64,000 nt of DNA from Takakia lepidozioides. Lineage: Eukaryota > Streptophyta > Takakiopsida > Takakiales > Takakiaceae. Shown one piece after another: positions 33,301 through 43,589 of this stretch. Within the stretch, counting starts at the first letter, position 1; the number at the start of each line of letters is the position of its first letter. Location of the stretch: assembly GCA_030704615.1 (NCBI GenBank), contig CM060733.1, positions 48,796,001-48,860,000 of the forward strand. The letters are read 5' to 3'. The notes beneath the pieces were generated by a model. It was not told the origin of the DNA and did not search any database. It saw nothing but the letters and a program-made list of their open reading frames with translations. The position numbers were made by a program, and so were the translations under genes.

Positions 33301-35647
33301 CGTTTCACAGATCTCTTGGTGTTGGGAAAACACCTTTTGATCTCAGTCCAAACCAGGAAGTGGTCAGAGGTACCAATATCAGTTCTGTCAATCAACACAT
33401 TGGCACACTGGGGAAACAAATTTTTGTCCATTATGATATAGTCCACAATGGAACGTTCCCCAGTTTGGGATTTCTCACGAGTCCACTGCACTTGGTCACC
33501 TCTTGTCCTGTTATTCAAGGTCAAAAGCTGAAGCTCTTCCAGACAGTTAATTAACCGTCTGCCATTAGAATTCAGCTCGTCCTCACCAAAAGGCCCAATG
33601 ATATCGTCCTGATGGAGCCCTTTGCCCACCCGGGCATTGAAGTCACCCAATAGCACTACCTGACCTTTGGCAAGGAACGAAGCACAGTCCAGCTTTACAT
33701 CTTCGAAGGCCTTGTCTGCGTCAGCACTAAGGGTCCCCTCTGTGGGCATGTAAACACAACCCACAAAGAGGTCCTTCGTACTTATGCCGCCCTTCAAATT
33801 CAGTTTTAGCCAGATACTATGCTCGTACCTCAACCCTTGTTGATAATTTCACAATTATCAAACAAGAAATCACGGACAAAGAATCTGACCCCTTTTTGAC
33901 CGCGTTTGGCAGAGGCTGCCTTGAGAGTACACATCCTACCTGCCCATTTATAACCAATGACATCTCCAACCAGTTTATCCGACGTTTCCCATGTTTCTTG
34001 CCCAGCACAGATATGAATATCATTAGTCCGAAGGACTTGTCCCACTTCGAGTTGTTTCCTTTGGTTAGTAAGCCCTGAGAAGTTGAAAGTGGCCAGCCGC
34101 AAGCCAGCCCTTTGCATGTGAATTGTTTGTCGTCTAGGTAGCTTTTGATTGCTCCTGGACGGCGAACCGTTCTGCAAAGGGGGGACAGTTACCCCATGTG
34201 TAGATTTTGCTCGTCTTGTGTAGACTTTGAGAATTGGTAAACCATTCAGGGTACCAAATCTTTCAGTTACACGACGCACAGGCTCCGCACACTTAGGGGC
34301 ATATTGTCCGTCAGACTGCTTGGGGACAATTACCCCGTGTATAGATTTTGCTCGTCTTGTGTAGACTTTGAGGATTGGTAAACCATTTAGAGTACCAAAT
34401 CCTTCAGTTACACGACGTTCAGGCTCTGCACACTTAGGGACAGATTGTCCATCTGACGGCTTGGGGACAAATACCCCGTGTATAGAATTTGTTCGTCTTG
34501 TGTAAACCTTGAGGATTGGTAAACCATTCAGAGTACCAAATCCTTCAGATTCAGGACGTTCAGGTTCCGTACACTTAGGGGCATCTTGTCCTTCTGGCTG
34601 TTTGGATTCAACCTCATCCAGAGCATCAAACCGATTAGAAACTCTCAAGTTGAAGTCCTTGCCCTTGGTTGTCTTCCTAGAGCGCCCCATTGAATCACCA
34701 ATGTCTAAGGCCGCTCTCCAGCCAGTCAAGGGACGAACTTCTTTGAGATTGAATTGATGCGGGATTCTATTAGAAGCACTTTTGGTCATTGCAACCTTCA
34801 ACGTACCCCTGTTATCAAGTCTCGAGATGGAACCATTAGCCGAGAAATCCAAGCCTAAGCTAGAGCATGTAGTTTTAAAGGACACATCGTCCATCCTGGG
34901 ATTCACCCCAAAAACTACACATGAAGCCCTAGATTTGACATAAGTAACCAATGTGTGGGAAGAGCGATTGTGAGAGAGATACTCCTAGTGAGCGTACCCT
35001 GTGAATGTTGGCTGACCCATAGGGGGGCACAGTGTCCGTGGGATTTTATCCTGCGGGGGCATGTGAGAGTTGATCAAGCCCTCCATTTTGCTTGTGCACA
35101 GCTGGTTAGAGCAAATTATGTATTGTTTCGTGTGTATGCTGGATTTCCTTCACAGTAGAAAGTATAAAGTTTGTTTGAGTCCTGCCGCTACGGCCCGATG
35201 TAACAAATGTGGTTTTGAGAATGGTTGGACCAGGATTCAATCTACCAAAGAAAAGGGAAGGCAGAAAGTAGGAAGAAAGAGAAGAACTTCATTACATCCA
35301 CAGGAAGCTAAAGAAGCTAAGAGAGGGAGGGGAAGAGAATAGAGGGTAGCCTGTTTTTGGCCAAGCTGCTGGCAGGTGTGAAGCTGCAAATTTTCACAGT
35401 TTGCCTACACCTAGTTCCGATCAAAGTCTAACTGATCAACCCTTATATCAAACAGCCTTTGTAAAAAGTTACAAGAATCTTAAGATCATAATGAATGGTG
35501 CGTGATGTGATGGTGGCAGGGAAGAAGGGCCAGAGCGAAGTTTTGGTACAAGGAGGTGTCCTGGAAGATTTAGCAAGACATTTGGTGCAGCATTATGGCA
35601 TTCCCAAAAAGCACATCGAAATCCTGGATAAGACCAAAAAAATCTAG
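21396..35647 (+). CDS. EIF2D: Eukaryotic translation initiation factor 2D (ligatin-type, PUA-SWIB-SUI1)
   Basis: Delivers initiator or other tRNA to the 40S P site without GTP and aids post-termination recycling. Exons: 21396-21530, 22231-22342, 22673-22863, 23531-23625, 23906-24123, 28277-28418, 28737-28845, 29291-29455, 29730-30216 and 35520-35647. They total 594 codons in one frame, matching the usual 590-600 residues. The N-terminus reads MFKKASEVKALQRLS. A PUA-type domain follows (LWKVPNLLPAFML; WAVVVPGNPFPIA). The middle has ALHTTVKDKDLPMSGSTLW and LDIKKSSHKKLSKWLQAKA. A SWIB-like segment starts exon 9. The SUI1 domain closes the protein (GKKGQSEVLVQGGVLEDLAR; HYGIPKKHIEI). Introns 5 and 9 (4.15 and 5.30 kb) are inflated by antisense LINEs. 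The exon 5 donor and exon 6 and 8 acceptors are my best phase-consistent choices. Confidence 0.93.
24409..24423. repeat. Target-site duplication of LINE A, left copy
   Basis: GGTTTAAAGATAAGT, identical to 28249-28263. It defines the element ends. Confidence 0.9.
24426..27924 (-). pseudogene. LINE A endonuclease-reverse transcriptase gene, disabled
   Basis: Blocks in order: 27924-26941, an N-terminal region with three 47-residue repeats; 26944-25952, an APE-like endonuclease with GQETWET, LLGDFNARVG and SDHFLVW; 25959-25150, the C-terminal half of the reverse transcriptase with GVAQGCTLSPLLFN and FADDF; and 25064-24426, a tail with the zinc-binding CPLCGQSEDSIHFLIHC. Lesions against LINE B: a one-base loss near 26950, the 1,040-bp deletion at 25955, and a two-base loss near 25150. 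The copy cannot make a full protein. Confidence 0.9.
27061..27483 (-). repeat. Three in-frame 141-bp tandem repeats in LINE A
   Basis: Period 141 bp (47 residues), units starting at 27061, 27202 and 27343. Each carries GFGTLNGLPILKVYTRR or a near copy. The same three units occur in LINE B at about 34190-34612. Confidence 0.88.
28249..28263. repeat. Target-site duplication of LINE A, right copy
   Basis: GGTTTAAAGATAAGT, identical to 24409-24423. It lies 13 bp upstream of eIF2D exon 6. Confidence 0.9.
30529..34951 (-). mobile_element. LINE B: second copy of the same LINE, in eIF2D intron 9
   Basis: About 4.42 kb, antisense to eIF2D and 5'-truncated relative to LINE A. Flanks carry TGTGTGGGAAGAGATTGT on the left (30512-30529, overlapping the first base or two) and TGTGTGGGAAGAGCGATTGT on the right (34952-34971). 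This is an 18-bp target duplication with a later two-base difference. The 3' end is the same CTTATGAGTA as in LINE A, again with no poly(A). Confidence 0.9.
30532..34951 (-). pseudogene. LINE B endonuclease-reverse transcriptase gene, nearly intact
   Basis: 34951-33830 holds the N-terminal repeats and the start of the endonuclease. 33833-31065 is 922 codons open through the rest of the endonuclease (LLGDFNARVG, SDHFLVW) and a complete reverse transcriptase: GIVNELIKHGGDP, FLDVKKAYDTVW, GVAQGCTLSPLLFN and FADDF as the catalytic core. 31062-30532 is the zinc-binding tail. Compared with LINE A only two lesions separate these blocks: one missing base near 33829 and a 22-bp net deletion near 31108. 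Known family behaviour is target-primed reverse transcription. Confidence 0.92.
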
Positions 35648-36110
35648 CAAGCTGGGGCAGTTACTCTCTTACAGCCATGGGAGCTGTGGTTTTGGGAAGG
35701 AATTGTGCAAATCATCAGCAAGCACCTCTTTTATGAATGTCTTGCAAGTATGAGTGTGAAGTATTTTTTAAAACAGTTGCTGAACTCACTTAGAACTGCA
35801 TCCTGTTCACCTTATATACCCACACATGGTCTGACCAATGTTATGCTTTTCACACCATGGAAAAGCTACCAAGTTCTCATACACTGGACTGTACACTTAC
35901 ATTCCTACCATCCACAAAGTGCATTAAGAGTTAGTTTACTGATGTGTTTGACTACCTGACCCTGGCAGCTATCATGGATGGAGGGGTGGTCTGTTTGGCA
36001 CTCGTCTGTTTTGGCACTCGTCTGTCTCTTTAGTTGTTAAGCACTCTGGTTCCAGAAGCTCTCTGGGTCTGAAATTTCTCAAAGTACCACATCAAGTTCA
36101 TAAGGAGCTT
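35648..36110. other. Downstream of eIF2D
   Basis: The 3' flank of eIF2D, presumably including its 3' UTR. No further coding sequence is supported. Confidence 0.4.
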
Positions 36111-36119
36111 ATGATCATA

Positions 36120-37026
36120 TGATAATGATCAGCCGCACTTGATCCCTTCTACCCCCTACGACACTTCTGAGCAAGCATGAGACATCCAACACTTTGCACC
36201 TGCTCTCATCAAGGCGAATATCAATATCTGGGGGCCAATTTACTAGCATTCGGGCCATGCCACTGGTCCTCAGCAGGAGACGAGATGAATCCCCTGCTCC
36301 TCCAGAAATACCCATATCTGTCTGGCTCTCCACGCAGTCACTTGTCTGGCCTGTGTTGAAGGCTGTGCCCGCATCATGGGGCTAAACGTGGACCCACTTG
36401 GAGATTCCGAGACTCCCAACAATCATTTTTCCAGAATGCAGCCAAGGCAGGCCACCGCACATTACTGAAAACCAACCATTAATTACATGATAAACGGAAC
36501 AAAATTCTCTATTTGCCCGGTCTTTGAGGCCTTCCGTTCTGCTACTCTTTGGAACGTATGGAAAACACGATGTCAATGGACATTAGCTAGGGAGAAAACA
36601 TATGCATTTCATTGCTATTGTCTACCATTTTCTTTGAGGTCCAAACTGAAGCGCGGAAGGTTTGGGCGAAGAATGGTGGCAGACATTTGCAGGGATCCGA
36701 AGGCTGAGCATCAGCTCCTCCGTAAATTCCAAAGTACCTGGGAACGGGCTGGCATCCTATGCAGCTGCACTTCGTCAATCACTGCAACTGGCCGCCCTCC
36801 CCCCTCTCGCGACTGGCAAGGATTACAGACCTGTCCCGATGCCCTGACTCCCCTGAGTGCGAAGGAGAAGTCAACTGGACGTGCCAGAGTGGGCGTCGCT
36901 CAACCCGGCTCAGTTTTGATCGCTAAGTGGGCCCACCAGAGCTTACCGAAAGACCTGCTCTCAGCAAACACTTTGGACTACTCATATACTTCCATAGATC
37001 TAGAAAGAAGGCTAGAAATTTCTTAA
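36120..37026 (+). pseudogene. Possible decayed LINE 3' fragment
   Basis: Broken frames, the longest 36487-37026, contain PVFEAFRSATLWNVWKTRCQ and LAREKTYAFHCYCL. These are reminiscent of the region after the reverse transcriptase in plant LINEs. Similarity is by eye only and there is no catalytic motif. It is unrelated to LINE A/B. Could be unrelated sequence. Confidence 0.3.
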
Positions 37027-37224
37027 CTCCAGAGGTCAACCACAGCTTCTAGGGATGTGCATTCATACAACCAGGTCAATGATATAGAGAAAGGTAATCC
37101 CAATTAGAACTAACAGGGAAGAAACTGATTTCTTGACAAAGATTACGTATGTATCTTAATGGATTGTGAGGACTAGCTCGAAGTGGAATTCATGCATTCA
37201 AGAGCTTTGGCATGTTATAAATAT

Positions 37225-37660
37225 TGAAATCTGCAACAGCTGACAGCCAAGAAAACAAGACGATACCTATTTCCTTGCTTATTCAATAGACATAACAGTC
37301 ACAAATATGCTCAACGCAATTTTAGTATATACGCTTTTATACCATGAAAGCTATTGCTACAGATCTGCACTACTTGAGCCAAGATATCATGTGTCCTATC
37401 TTCACTCTTGTATCTTCATTCTATATCAAAGAATGCTCTAACTTACTCTGACATTGCAGCAGCAGGAAGAGTCAGATTACATAGCAGCGGCGAGAGAGAA
37501 AAAAACAGACTCCTCGAAGCATTCCTAAATGTACAGATGAAATCTGGTGACGCGGGAAACTTGACAACCGCGCGCCATTGCCAGCTCACTCTAGATCCAA
37601 AACAGGTCATTCCAATCGATCATGACAAATGTCCACCGGTTCGATCGATCAATATTTTCA
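37225..37660 (-). repeat. copia 3' LTR
   Basis: 436 bp, near-identical to 40444-40878. The adjacent internal sequence reads AATGGGAGTAT on the minus strand (37661-37671), the expected polypurine tract. Confidence 0.92.
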
Positions 37661-39950
37661 ATACTCCCATTCCAGTGGACATTGTATCTTCTCAGATCTC
37701 CCACACAATGGTCACTGGCACTAACCATCCCAAGAAGGCTTCGATAGCGATTGAACTTGTCAGGCGTGAGTGGTTTCGTGAGGATGTCAGCCAACTGGCT
37801 TTGAGTAGAAACATACGAAATGTCAATGTCCCCTTTCTCCTGATGCTCACGGCTTACATGATATTGAACATCAATATGCTTTGTGCCGTTTGTGAAATTC
37901 GGGATTGTGGACCAGACATATCGCACTTTGATTATCGCTGAAGAGAGGTGTAGGCTGGGACTGAGGAAAACCAAGTTCTTCGATCAGGTTTCGTGTCCAC
38001 ACAATTTCCTTCGTGGCAACATGAGCGGCTATGTATTCTGACTCAGTCGTGGATGTGGCGGTACATTGTTGTTTACTGTTCCCCACACAATCGGTCCATT
38101 GTTAAACATCAGGGACGCAACCACTTCTGGATTTCCTGTCATCTACATCACCCGCATAATCAGCGTCACAAAACGCGATTAAATTGTGTGGCCTGCTGCT
38201 CCCACTGTAAGTGAGTCTCAAATGAAGGGTCCCCTTAAGATATCTCATGATGCGTTTGATTGCTGCACAGTGGTTACGATTTGGGTGTGCGCAAAACTTT
38301 GCCGCATTGCTGACAGCGTAAGATATATCTGGCCTCGTCCCCGGACTTGCAAACATAAGACTCCCCACAATCTCTTGATAAGGGAAGGTTGCACTGTCAT
38401 CTTCCTCTCCTCCAGACATGCTCAGCTGAGTGTGTGGATCAGCAGGTGTAGATAATGGATTTACGTTTTCAAATCCATACTTGACAAGGATTTTCTTGAT
38501 GTACTTGGATTTATCGATGTACATGATGCGATGCTCCCGGATCCGGGTAATGTGTAATCCAACGTACACATCCACTGCATCTGACTTAGTTGTAAAGACT
38601 TGATTCATGGACTTGATCATGTGAGCCATCATCAACAAAAATCGTAACAATGAGTTTAGGCTCCCTCGTGCTTACATATACACGCGGATCTGCAGCTATT
38701 GGAGTGAGACTGTGTGTTATCAGAAAATCATCAAACGTGTTGTTCCAAACACGAGACGCTTGACCAAGTCCATAAAGGCTTTTCTGAAGTCTACAAACTT
38801 GATGCGCATTTTGTGTATCCTCGAACCCTTGTAGATCTCCTCTGCCAAATCGCCATACAAGAAAGCTGTCTTTATATCAAACTGTGCGATTTCTAGGTCA
38901 TCCGCAGTAGCAATGGACAGTACAGTTCGAACAGAGTCGAATTTCACCACAGGTGAAAACGTTTCATCATAGTCAATCCCATACTTTTGGGAGTATCCCT
39001 TTGCTACAAGCCGAGCCTTGAATCGCTCAATGGTACCATCTGCCTTGGTTTTGATCTTGTAAACCAATTTAGAATGTATGGCAGTTCTCCCCTTCGGAAG
39101 ATTAGTAAGGAACCAAGTCTTGTTCCGCATGAGTGAGACAAACTCTTCGTTCATTGCCTGTGTCCATTCTGCTCGTTGACTGGATTTCATGGCCTCTTGG
39201 TAGTCTTTGGGTTCTTCAGGAACAAGTTTGACTCAACTGCACATGCTACCGATCGATCTCCTTTTCGGGCTGATGGATATATCCATTCTCCATAGCGAAT
39301 TGTTGGATTGTATGATCTTTGTGGCCGTCTTTGAATCTCCTGAGCATCAAGCTCTTCTCCCTGAAAAGGTGCATGTACCTGGATCGTTGTAGCAATCGGC
39401 TGAACAATTTAGGCAGGAATCGCATTTTCAGTTTGTACAGACGCAAGTGCTGGATCATCTGTGAATGTAGAGAGTTGTACATCTGAACTTGGTGCTACAG
39501 GCTCAACTTGTCTATGAGCTAGACTTTGCTCAACAGTGTCGTTGTGTTCATCAAACAGTACATCATTGAGTTCAGAAAGCTGTACACCTGAAATTGGTGC
39601 TACAGGCTCAATCTGTAGGTGAGCTAGTTGCTCAGCAGTGCCGTTGTGTTCATCAAACAGTACATCGTTGAGTTCAGAAAGCTGTACACCTGAAATTGGT
39701 GCTACAGGCTCAATCTGTAAGTGAGCTAGTTGCTATACAGTGTCGTTGTGTTCGTCAAACAATACATCCCTGCTCACAACAATCTTGGAGGAGGCTGCAT
39801 CCCAAAGGCGATATGCTTTGCTGACGTCACTGTAACCAACAAATATGCATATCTTGCTTTTAGCATCTAGTTTTGAACGCAAAGCTTTTGGAATGTACAC
39901 ATAAGCAGCACAACCAAAAATTCGAAAGTGAGCCACAGATGGACGCTTGT
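37660..39950 (-). pseudogene. copia pol remnant: integrase C-terminus, reverse transcriptase, RNase H
   Basis: Blocks: 39936-39733, the post-catalytic integrase domain (HFRIFGCAAYVYIPKALRSK; CIFVGY); 39190-38720, the start of the reverse transcriptase (WFLTNLPKGRTAI, RLVAKGYSQKYGIDYDETF, FDIKTAFLYGDL); 38650-38102, its C-terminal part (GSLMFASPGTRPDISYAV; CDADYAGD), with an FVDD core in another frame near 38625; and 38086-37591, RNase H (TESEYIA; ADILTKPL). At least four frame shifts separate the blocks. Not functional. Confidence 0.9.
39483..39770 (-). repeat. Tandem triplication in the copia integrase-RT linker
   Basis: Three units starting at 39483, 39588 and 39690 (105 and 102 bp), each including TTGGTGCTACAGGCTCAA and TCGTTGTGTTCRTCAAAC. 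The spacings are multiples of three, so the linker would be lengthened by about 35 residues per unit. Confidence 0.85.
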
Positions 39951-39959
39951 CAGTCCAAT

Positions 39960-40400
39960 GGCCCTATCGGTGGTTCTTTCACCTAGATCATTGAGCTGAG
40001 ATGCCATGGACTCTATGGCACTAACATGTGTTGCGATGTCGTCTCCATCTTTCATCTTATAATCAAAAAATCTTTGCTGCAACACGTGAATGTTCTCACT
40101 CGTTCTTTGCTCATGAATTGTGACTAGTCTGCTCCACATTGAGGCTACCGTTTCACAATTTATTATCTGCTGTAAATACTTCTTGTCAAGAGCTGTGCAC
40201 AGATACATAGTGGCTAGGTTATTCCGATCCTCCCACTCTTCATCGCTCACTGCATTGTCTCTCGTCTCTACTCCAGTGACTATGCCCATAAGCTTCTTTG
40301 CTTTGAAGATGACTTGCATCTGAAATTTCCATAGCTGGAAATTTTGCCCGTTGAACTTCTTTATATTCCCTAACTCTCTGACCTCTAGTCCACGACTCAT
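39960..40400 (-). pseudogene. copia gag fragment
   Basis: The ATG at 40400 opens a UBN2-type gag domain (NGQNFQLWKFQMQ; WSRLVTIHEQRT; QRFFDYKMKDGDD). The sequence breaks near 39960, where it runs out of frame into integrase C-terminal sequence. The zinc knuckle and protease are absent. Confidence 0.88.
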
Positions 40401-40426
40401 CGTAATCTATTCTTCCTCAACAGGAT

Positions 40427-40440
40427 GTGGGCCCATAACC
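40427..40440 (-). promoter_or_regulatory. copia primer binding site matching the anticodon arm of initiator tRNA-Met
   Basis: The plus strand here reads GTGGGCCCATAACC, the same as the anticodon stem-loop of plant initiator tRNA-Met including the CAU anticodon. The element RNA would therefore pair with an internal part of the tRNA, as in Drosophila copia, where a half-tRNA primes synthesis. It is not the usual 3'-end site (TGGTATCAGAGC). Confidence 0.8.
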
Positions 40441-40443
40441 TAT

Positions 40444-40878
40444 TGAAATCCGCAACATCTGACAGCCAAGAAAACAAGACGACACCTATTTCCTTGCTTA
40501 TTCAATAGACATAACAGTCACAAATATGCTCAACGCAATTTTAGTATATACGCTTTTATTCCATGAAAGCTATTGCTACAGATCTGCACTACTTGAGCCA
40601 AGATATCATGTGTCCTATCTTCACTCTTGTATCTTCATTCTATATCAAAGAATGCTCTAACTTACTCTGACATTGCAGCGGCAAGAAGAGACAGGTTACA
40701 TAGCAGCGGCGAGAGAGAAAAAACAGACTCCTCGAAGCAATTCCTAAATGTACAGATGAAATCTGGTGACGCGGGAAACTTGACAACCGCGCCCATTGCC
40801 AGCTCACTCTAGATCCAAAACAGGTCATTCCAATCGATCATGACAAATGTCCACCGGTTCGATCGATCAATATTTTCA
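40444..40878 (-). repeat. copia 5' LTR
   Basis: 435 bp. It ends GGATTTCA on the minus strand, three bases before the primer binding site. Confidence 0.92.
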
Positions 40879-42085
40879 ATAATAAAATGGTGTCTGCACT
40901 CAGTTGGTCCTTACTAGATGGCCTTCCAGCATCCTTGGTATTTTGATCTTCATTGTCGCCCTCACCCTTACTTCTCCCCTCTCCTTCATGTTTCCCAGTG
41001 CTTGGCTACATCCGGTGTGTCTATCAGCCTTTCCATTGAAATCCTGCAATTGATCGTGTGGTACAACCTACACTATACACAAACGAAGAGGGTCTGAATA
41101 TTGCCGGGGAGACTGGAGCTGACAAAGTACATTCTAATATATATATGCTGTGACACGAATACAAAACTTTACACCCAATACGGTCTTCTCTCTAGCTACC
41201 TGCTGAAGACAAATTATTTGAATTTAATTTGTGTGGAATGTGTCATTTTCCAGGGTGGGTGTAATTAGGAATCACAACGGTGCTACGTGGTTTCTGACAG
41301 TTATCAGAATCACTTGGTTGAAACCATGTAGTTGCCCATGGACCGAACACTCTCAGGTTCTATATTCTCCTTCACCGTGGCATACCGTAGCCGTTCCAGA
41401 CCATTCATCCTGTAAAAAGCCACAATCATAAGCATGATTGCCAACTTGAACAAGTGCAAGTTTATGCCGCGATGTGTGAGGATAAGGTGTTAGATATTTG
41501 ATTGATATTGAGAAAGCTGCACGAAGCAGCAGTAAGCAAAGTTGAACTAGTTACAAAACAGACATACACTTTCTGTGTGAACTCATAGCCTTTCACACCT
41601 TGCCAAGGTGAACACCAACCCATCCCCTCCTCACAATTTGCTTATATATGAACGCAGTATGTTCTAAGCTGACTAAACATTTCGGCGTCGCACGATGCAT
41701 GCTCGGTGCATGTAGAAGAAATTCATCAAGGGTACAAGGCACTTTTAAAAGAAAGGCCTTGACATCTGGCCTTTGTCATACATGACTGCCGTTTACATTT
41801 TTTCGAGGCTGCCCTTTTGGTCACGGCGAGGTATTTGATCACTGATGTTTACCAACAAATGCACAAAAATGTGAGTTGTGCACTGCACCTTCACGGAAAA
41901 CATGCTATCTTGCAACCCTTTATGTGTGTGTGTGTGAGTGTGTGTGCAAGATTCCTGATCACACTCGCACACATTGCCCCAAACGCAGTGGCGACATTGT
42001 AATTTACACTATGCTGTTGTATAATCAGTGCTGCCATCAATCTGCTTGCAAAAAGCAAAAATATTGAATTTATGGGGAGCATACT
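40879..42085. other. Non-coding stretch
   Basis: No supported gene. It contains a short AT tract at 41137-41149 and a (TG)n tract at 41923-41946. Confidence 0.45.
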
Positions 42086-42089
42086 CATA

Positions 42090-42214
42090 TGTTGGAAAAT
42101 CACTTGCGTATGGTTGGGCTAGGGATTGAACCTAGGACCTCCCCCATTCCGGTGGGGTGCTCTAGCACTGAGCTACCCGTCCCGTTCTATTCTTAAAGTG
42201 CCATGCAAGGGCTA
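42090..42214 (-). mobile_element. Partial LTR of the tRNA-containing TRIM family
   Basis: On the plus strand it begins TGTTGGAAAATCACTTGCG and runs through the same tRNA-like module as 45606-45747: B box complement GGGATTGAACC at 42122-42132 and A box complement at 42158-42177. It carries the shared flank AAAGTGCC..TGCAAGGGCTA up to 42214. It then joins a different dispersed repeat. There is no adjacent primer site, so it is a truncated or solo LTR. Confidence 0.7.
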
Positions 42215-42216
42215 CC

Positions 42217-42358
42217 GGGGCTTCGCATTGCTCCGCACTACTAGCGACAAATTCTGAGAACTAAGTTCAATTTTTCACAAAAAAGGGGTGGGTCATCCCC
42301 ACGGTGTTACATGCAGATCCCGTGTTTTGTTTTTTCAGCAAGAAAAATGGCGGATCTG
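42217..42358. repeat. Dispersed repeat, copy 1
   Basis: GGCTTCGCATTGCTCCGCAC, then ACTAGCGACAAATTCTGAG and AAAAGGGGTGGGTCATCCCC. The same order is found at 61315-61400. The last part, from the AAAAGGGG run to AAAATGGCGGAT, recurs again at 61540-61616. Confidence 0.8.
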
Positions 42359-42870
42359 CATTTCAATGTTCAATTTTCACAAACCGCATCAATCAATAAC
42401 AACATACCCAAATACCCTTACATTCACTATATGAACTTTCAAGCATCCACCGTGGGATTGGATCTTGGTGGGTTAAGGCTAGCTTTTGACAATATTCATG
42501 CAAGTTCGTCAAGGGCTCCATCCAAAGCCACACCACGAGAAACAAACAAACATGTCCAAATTTAAGATGCTGAACAAACTTATGCACATGACTGCCCCTC
42601 TCATCAAGCTCATTAAAATTCGTATTCACTTCCATCTTCAAGCTTTGGAGAAGCTCCACCACCCAAACCCAGAATTAGGACAGCACTCTGATTTTCATCC
42701 AGTGTCACCAGAATCAGTCAAAAATCACCCCTTCAGTCAAGTGCAATTGTGGGCTGACTTCCTACCTATGCCGGGTAGACCCCACTATCAGGAATTGGTG
42801 GATGGTCTGAGTAGCTACACAGATCAATGAATGAAGCAAGACACTAGCATCTTTCCAAGAAAACATCCTT

Positions 42871-43090
42871 TCACCAGTAATCACCACAAAAACAAATCCC
42901 ATCTTCAAAGTGGTGGAAAGTAGTTAGCGTCCCATACGACAATTGCTCGGCCAACAATCTTTGAGATGAATTTGGTGGAGGTGTGGCAGTCTCCACACAC
43001 TCGAAGATTCTTGATGAGTCGTGCTGATCAGCCCAAAACCAATGACCAGCTTCTCACTGTGGTGGCTAGTTATTGCTGATGTGGCAGCAG
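42871..43090 (-). pseudogene. DYW-domain C-terminus of a PPR protein, inverted
   Basis: In minus-strand order: [15 protein letters not shown] (HxE zinc ligand), a small deletion, [19 protein letters not shown] across a frame change, then [14 protein letters not shown] and a TGA at 42871-42873. This is the diagnostic end of the cytidine-deaminase-like DYW domain. It faces away from the plus-strand copy at 43270-43550. Two frame breaks make it non-functional. Confidence 0.82.
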
Positions 43091-43269
43091 GAAAGTATCC
43101 AAAAACAGATAACATGGATGAGGGGAAGGCGCCTTCTTCAACACATTTCACCTTGTTTTTCCCTCTTATCAGAATCTGCCCTACATTTGGTACAATTCCA
43201 GCTCTGAAGATGTCACCATGGATTCTGCAAGTTAGCTGATTGAGTGAACCTAAGTTGCATGAGAAGTTT

Positions 43270-43550
43270 GTCTGGGGCAGATGAAGGAGGCGGGATATGT
43301 TCCTGACACGCGCTTTGTATTACATGATGTGGGGGAGGAGGAAAAGGAATTTTCTCTTTGCCACCATAGTGAGAAGCTGACCATTGGTTTTGGGCTGATC
43401 AGCACGACCCCTAGGACGCCTCTCCCTCTCATCAAGAATCTTCAAGTGTGTGGTGACTGCCACACCTCCACCAAAGTCATCTCAAAGATTGTGGGCCGAG
43501 CAATTATTGTACGGGATTTCCTGAGAGTATTGACCATCATGTATTGTTGA
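43270..43550 (+). pseudogene. E+/DYW domain fragment of a PPR protein
   Basis: Open frame with [35 protein letters not shown] and [19 protein letters not shown]. It stops before the terminal DYW signature (RDFLRV then divergence). There are no PPR motifs upstream in frame. It is a partial copy of the same ancestral domain as 42871-43090, in the opposite orientation. Confidence 0.82.
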
Positions 43551-43589
43551 GTGCATTTCCTATGGCATATCCACAGGAAATGATAGTGG

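Larger units (their letters stand above)
37225..40878 (-). mobile_element. Ty1/copia LTR retrotransposon with internal deletion
   Basis: About 3.65 kb with two near-identical LTRs of 435-436 bp, TG...CA ends and the internal region on the minus strand. Flanking five-base sequences AATAT (37220-37224) and AATAA (40879-40883) match at four of five positions, compatible with a mutated target duplication. Domain order is gag, integrase C-terminus, reverse transcriptase, RNase H. The span from late gag through protease and the integrase core is missing. Confidence 0.92.
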
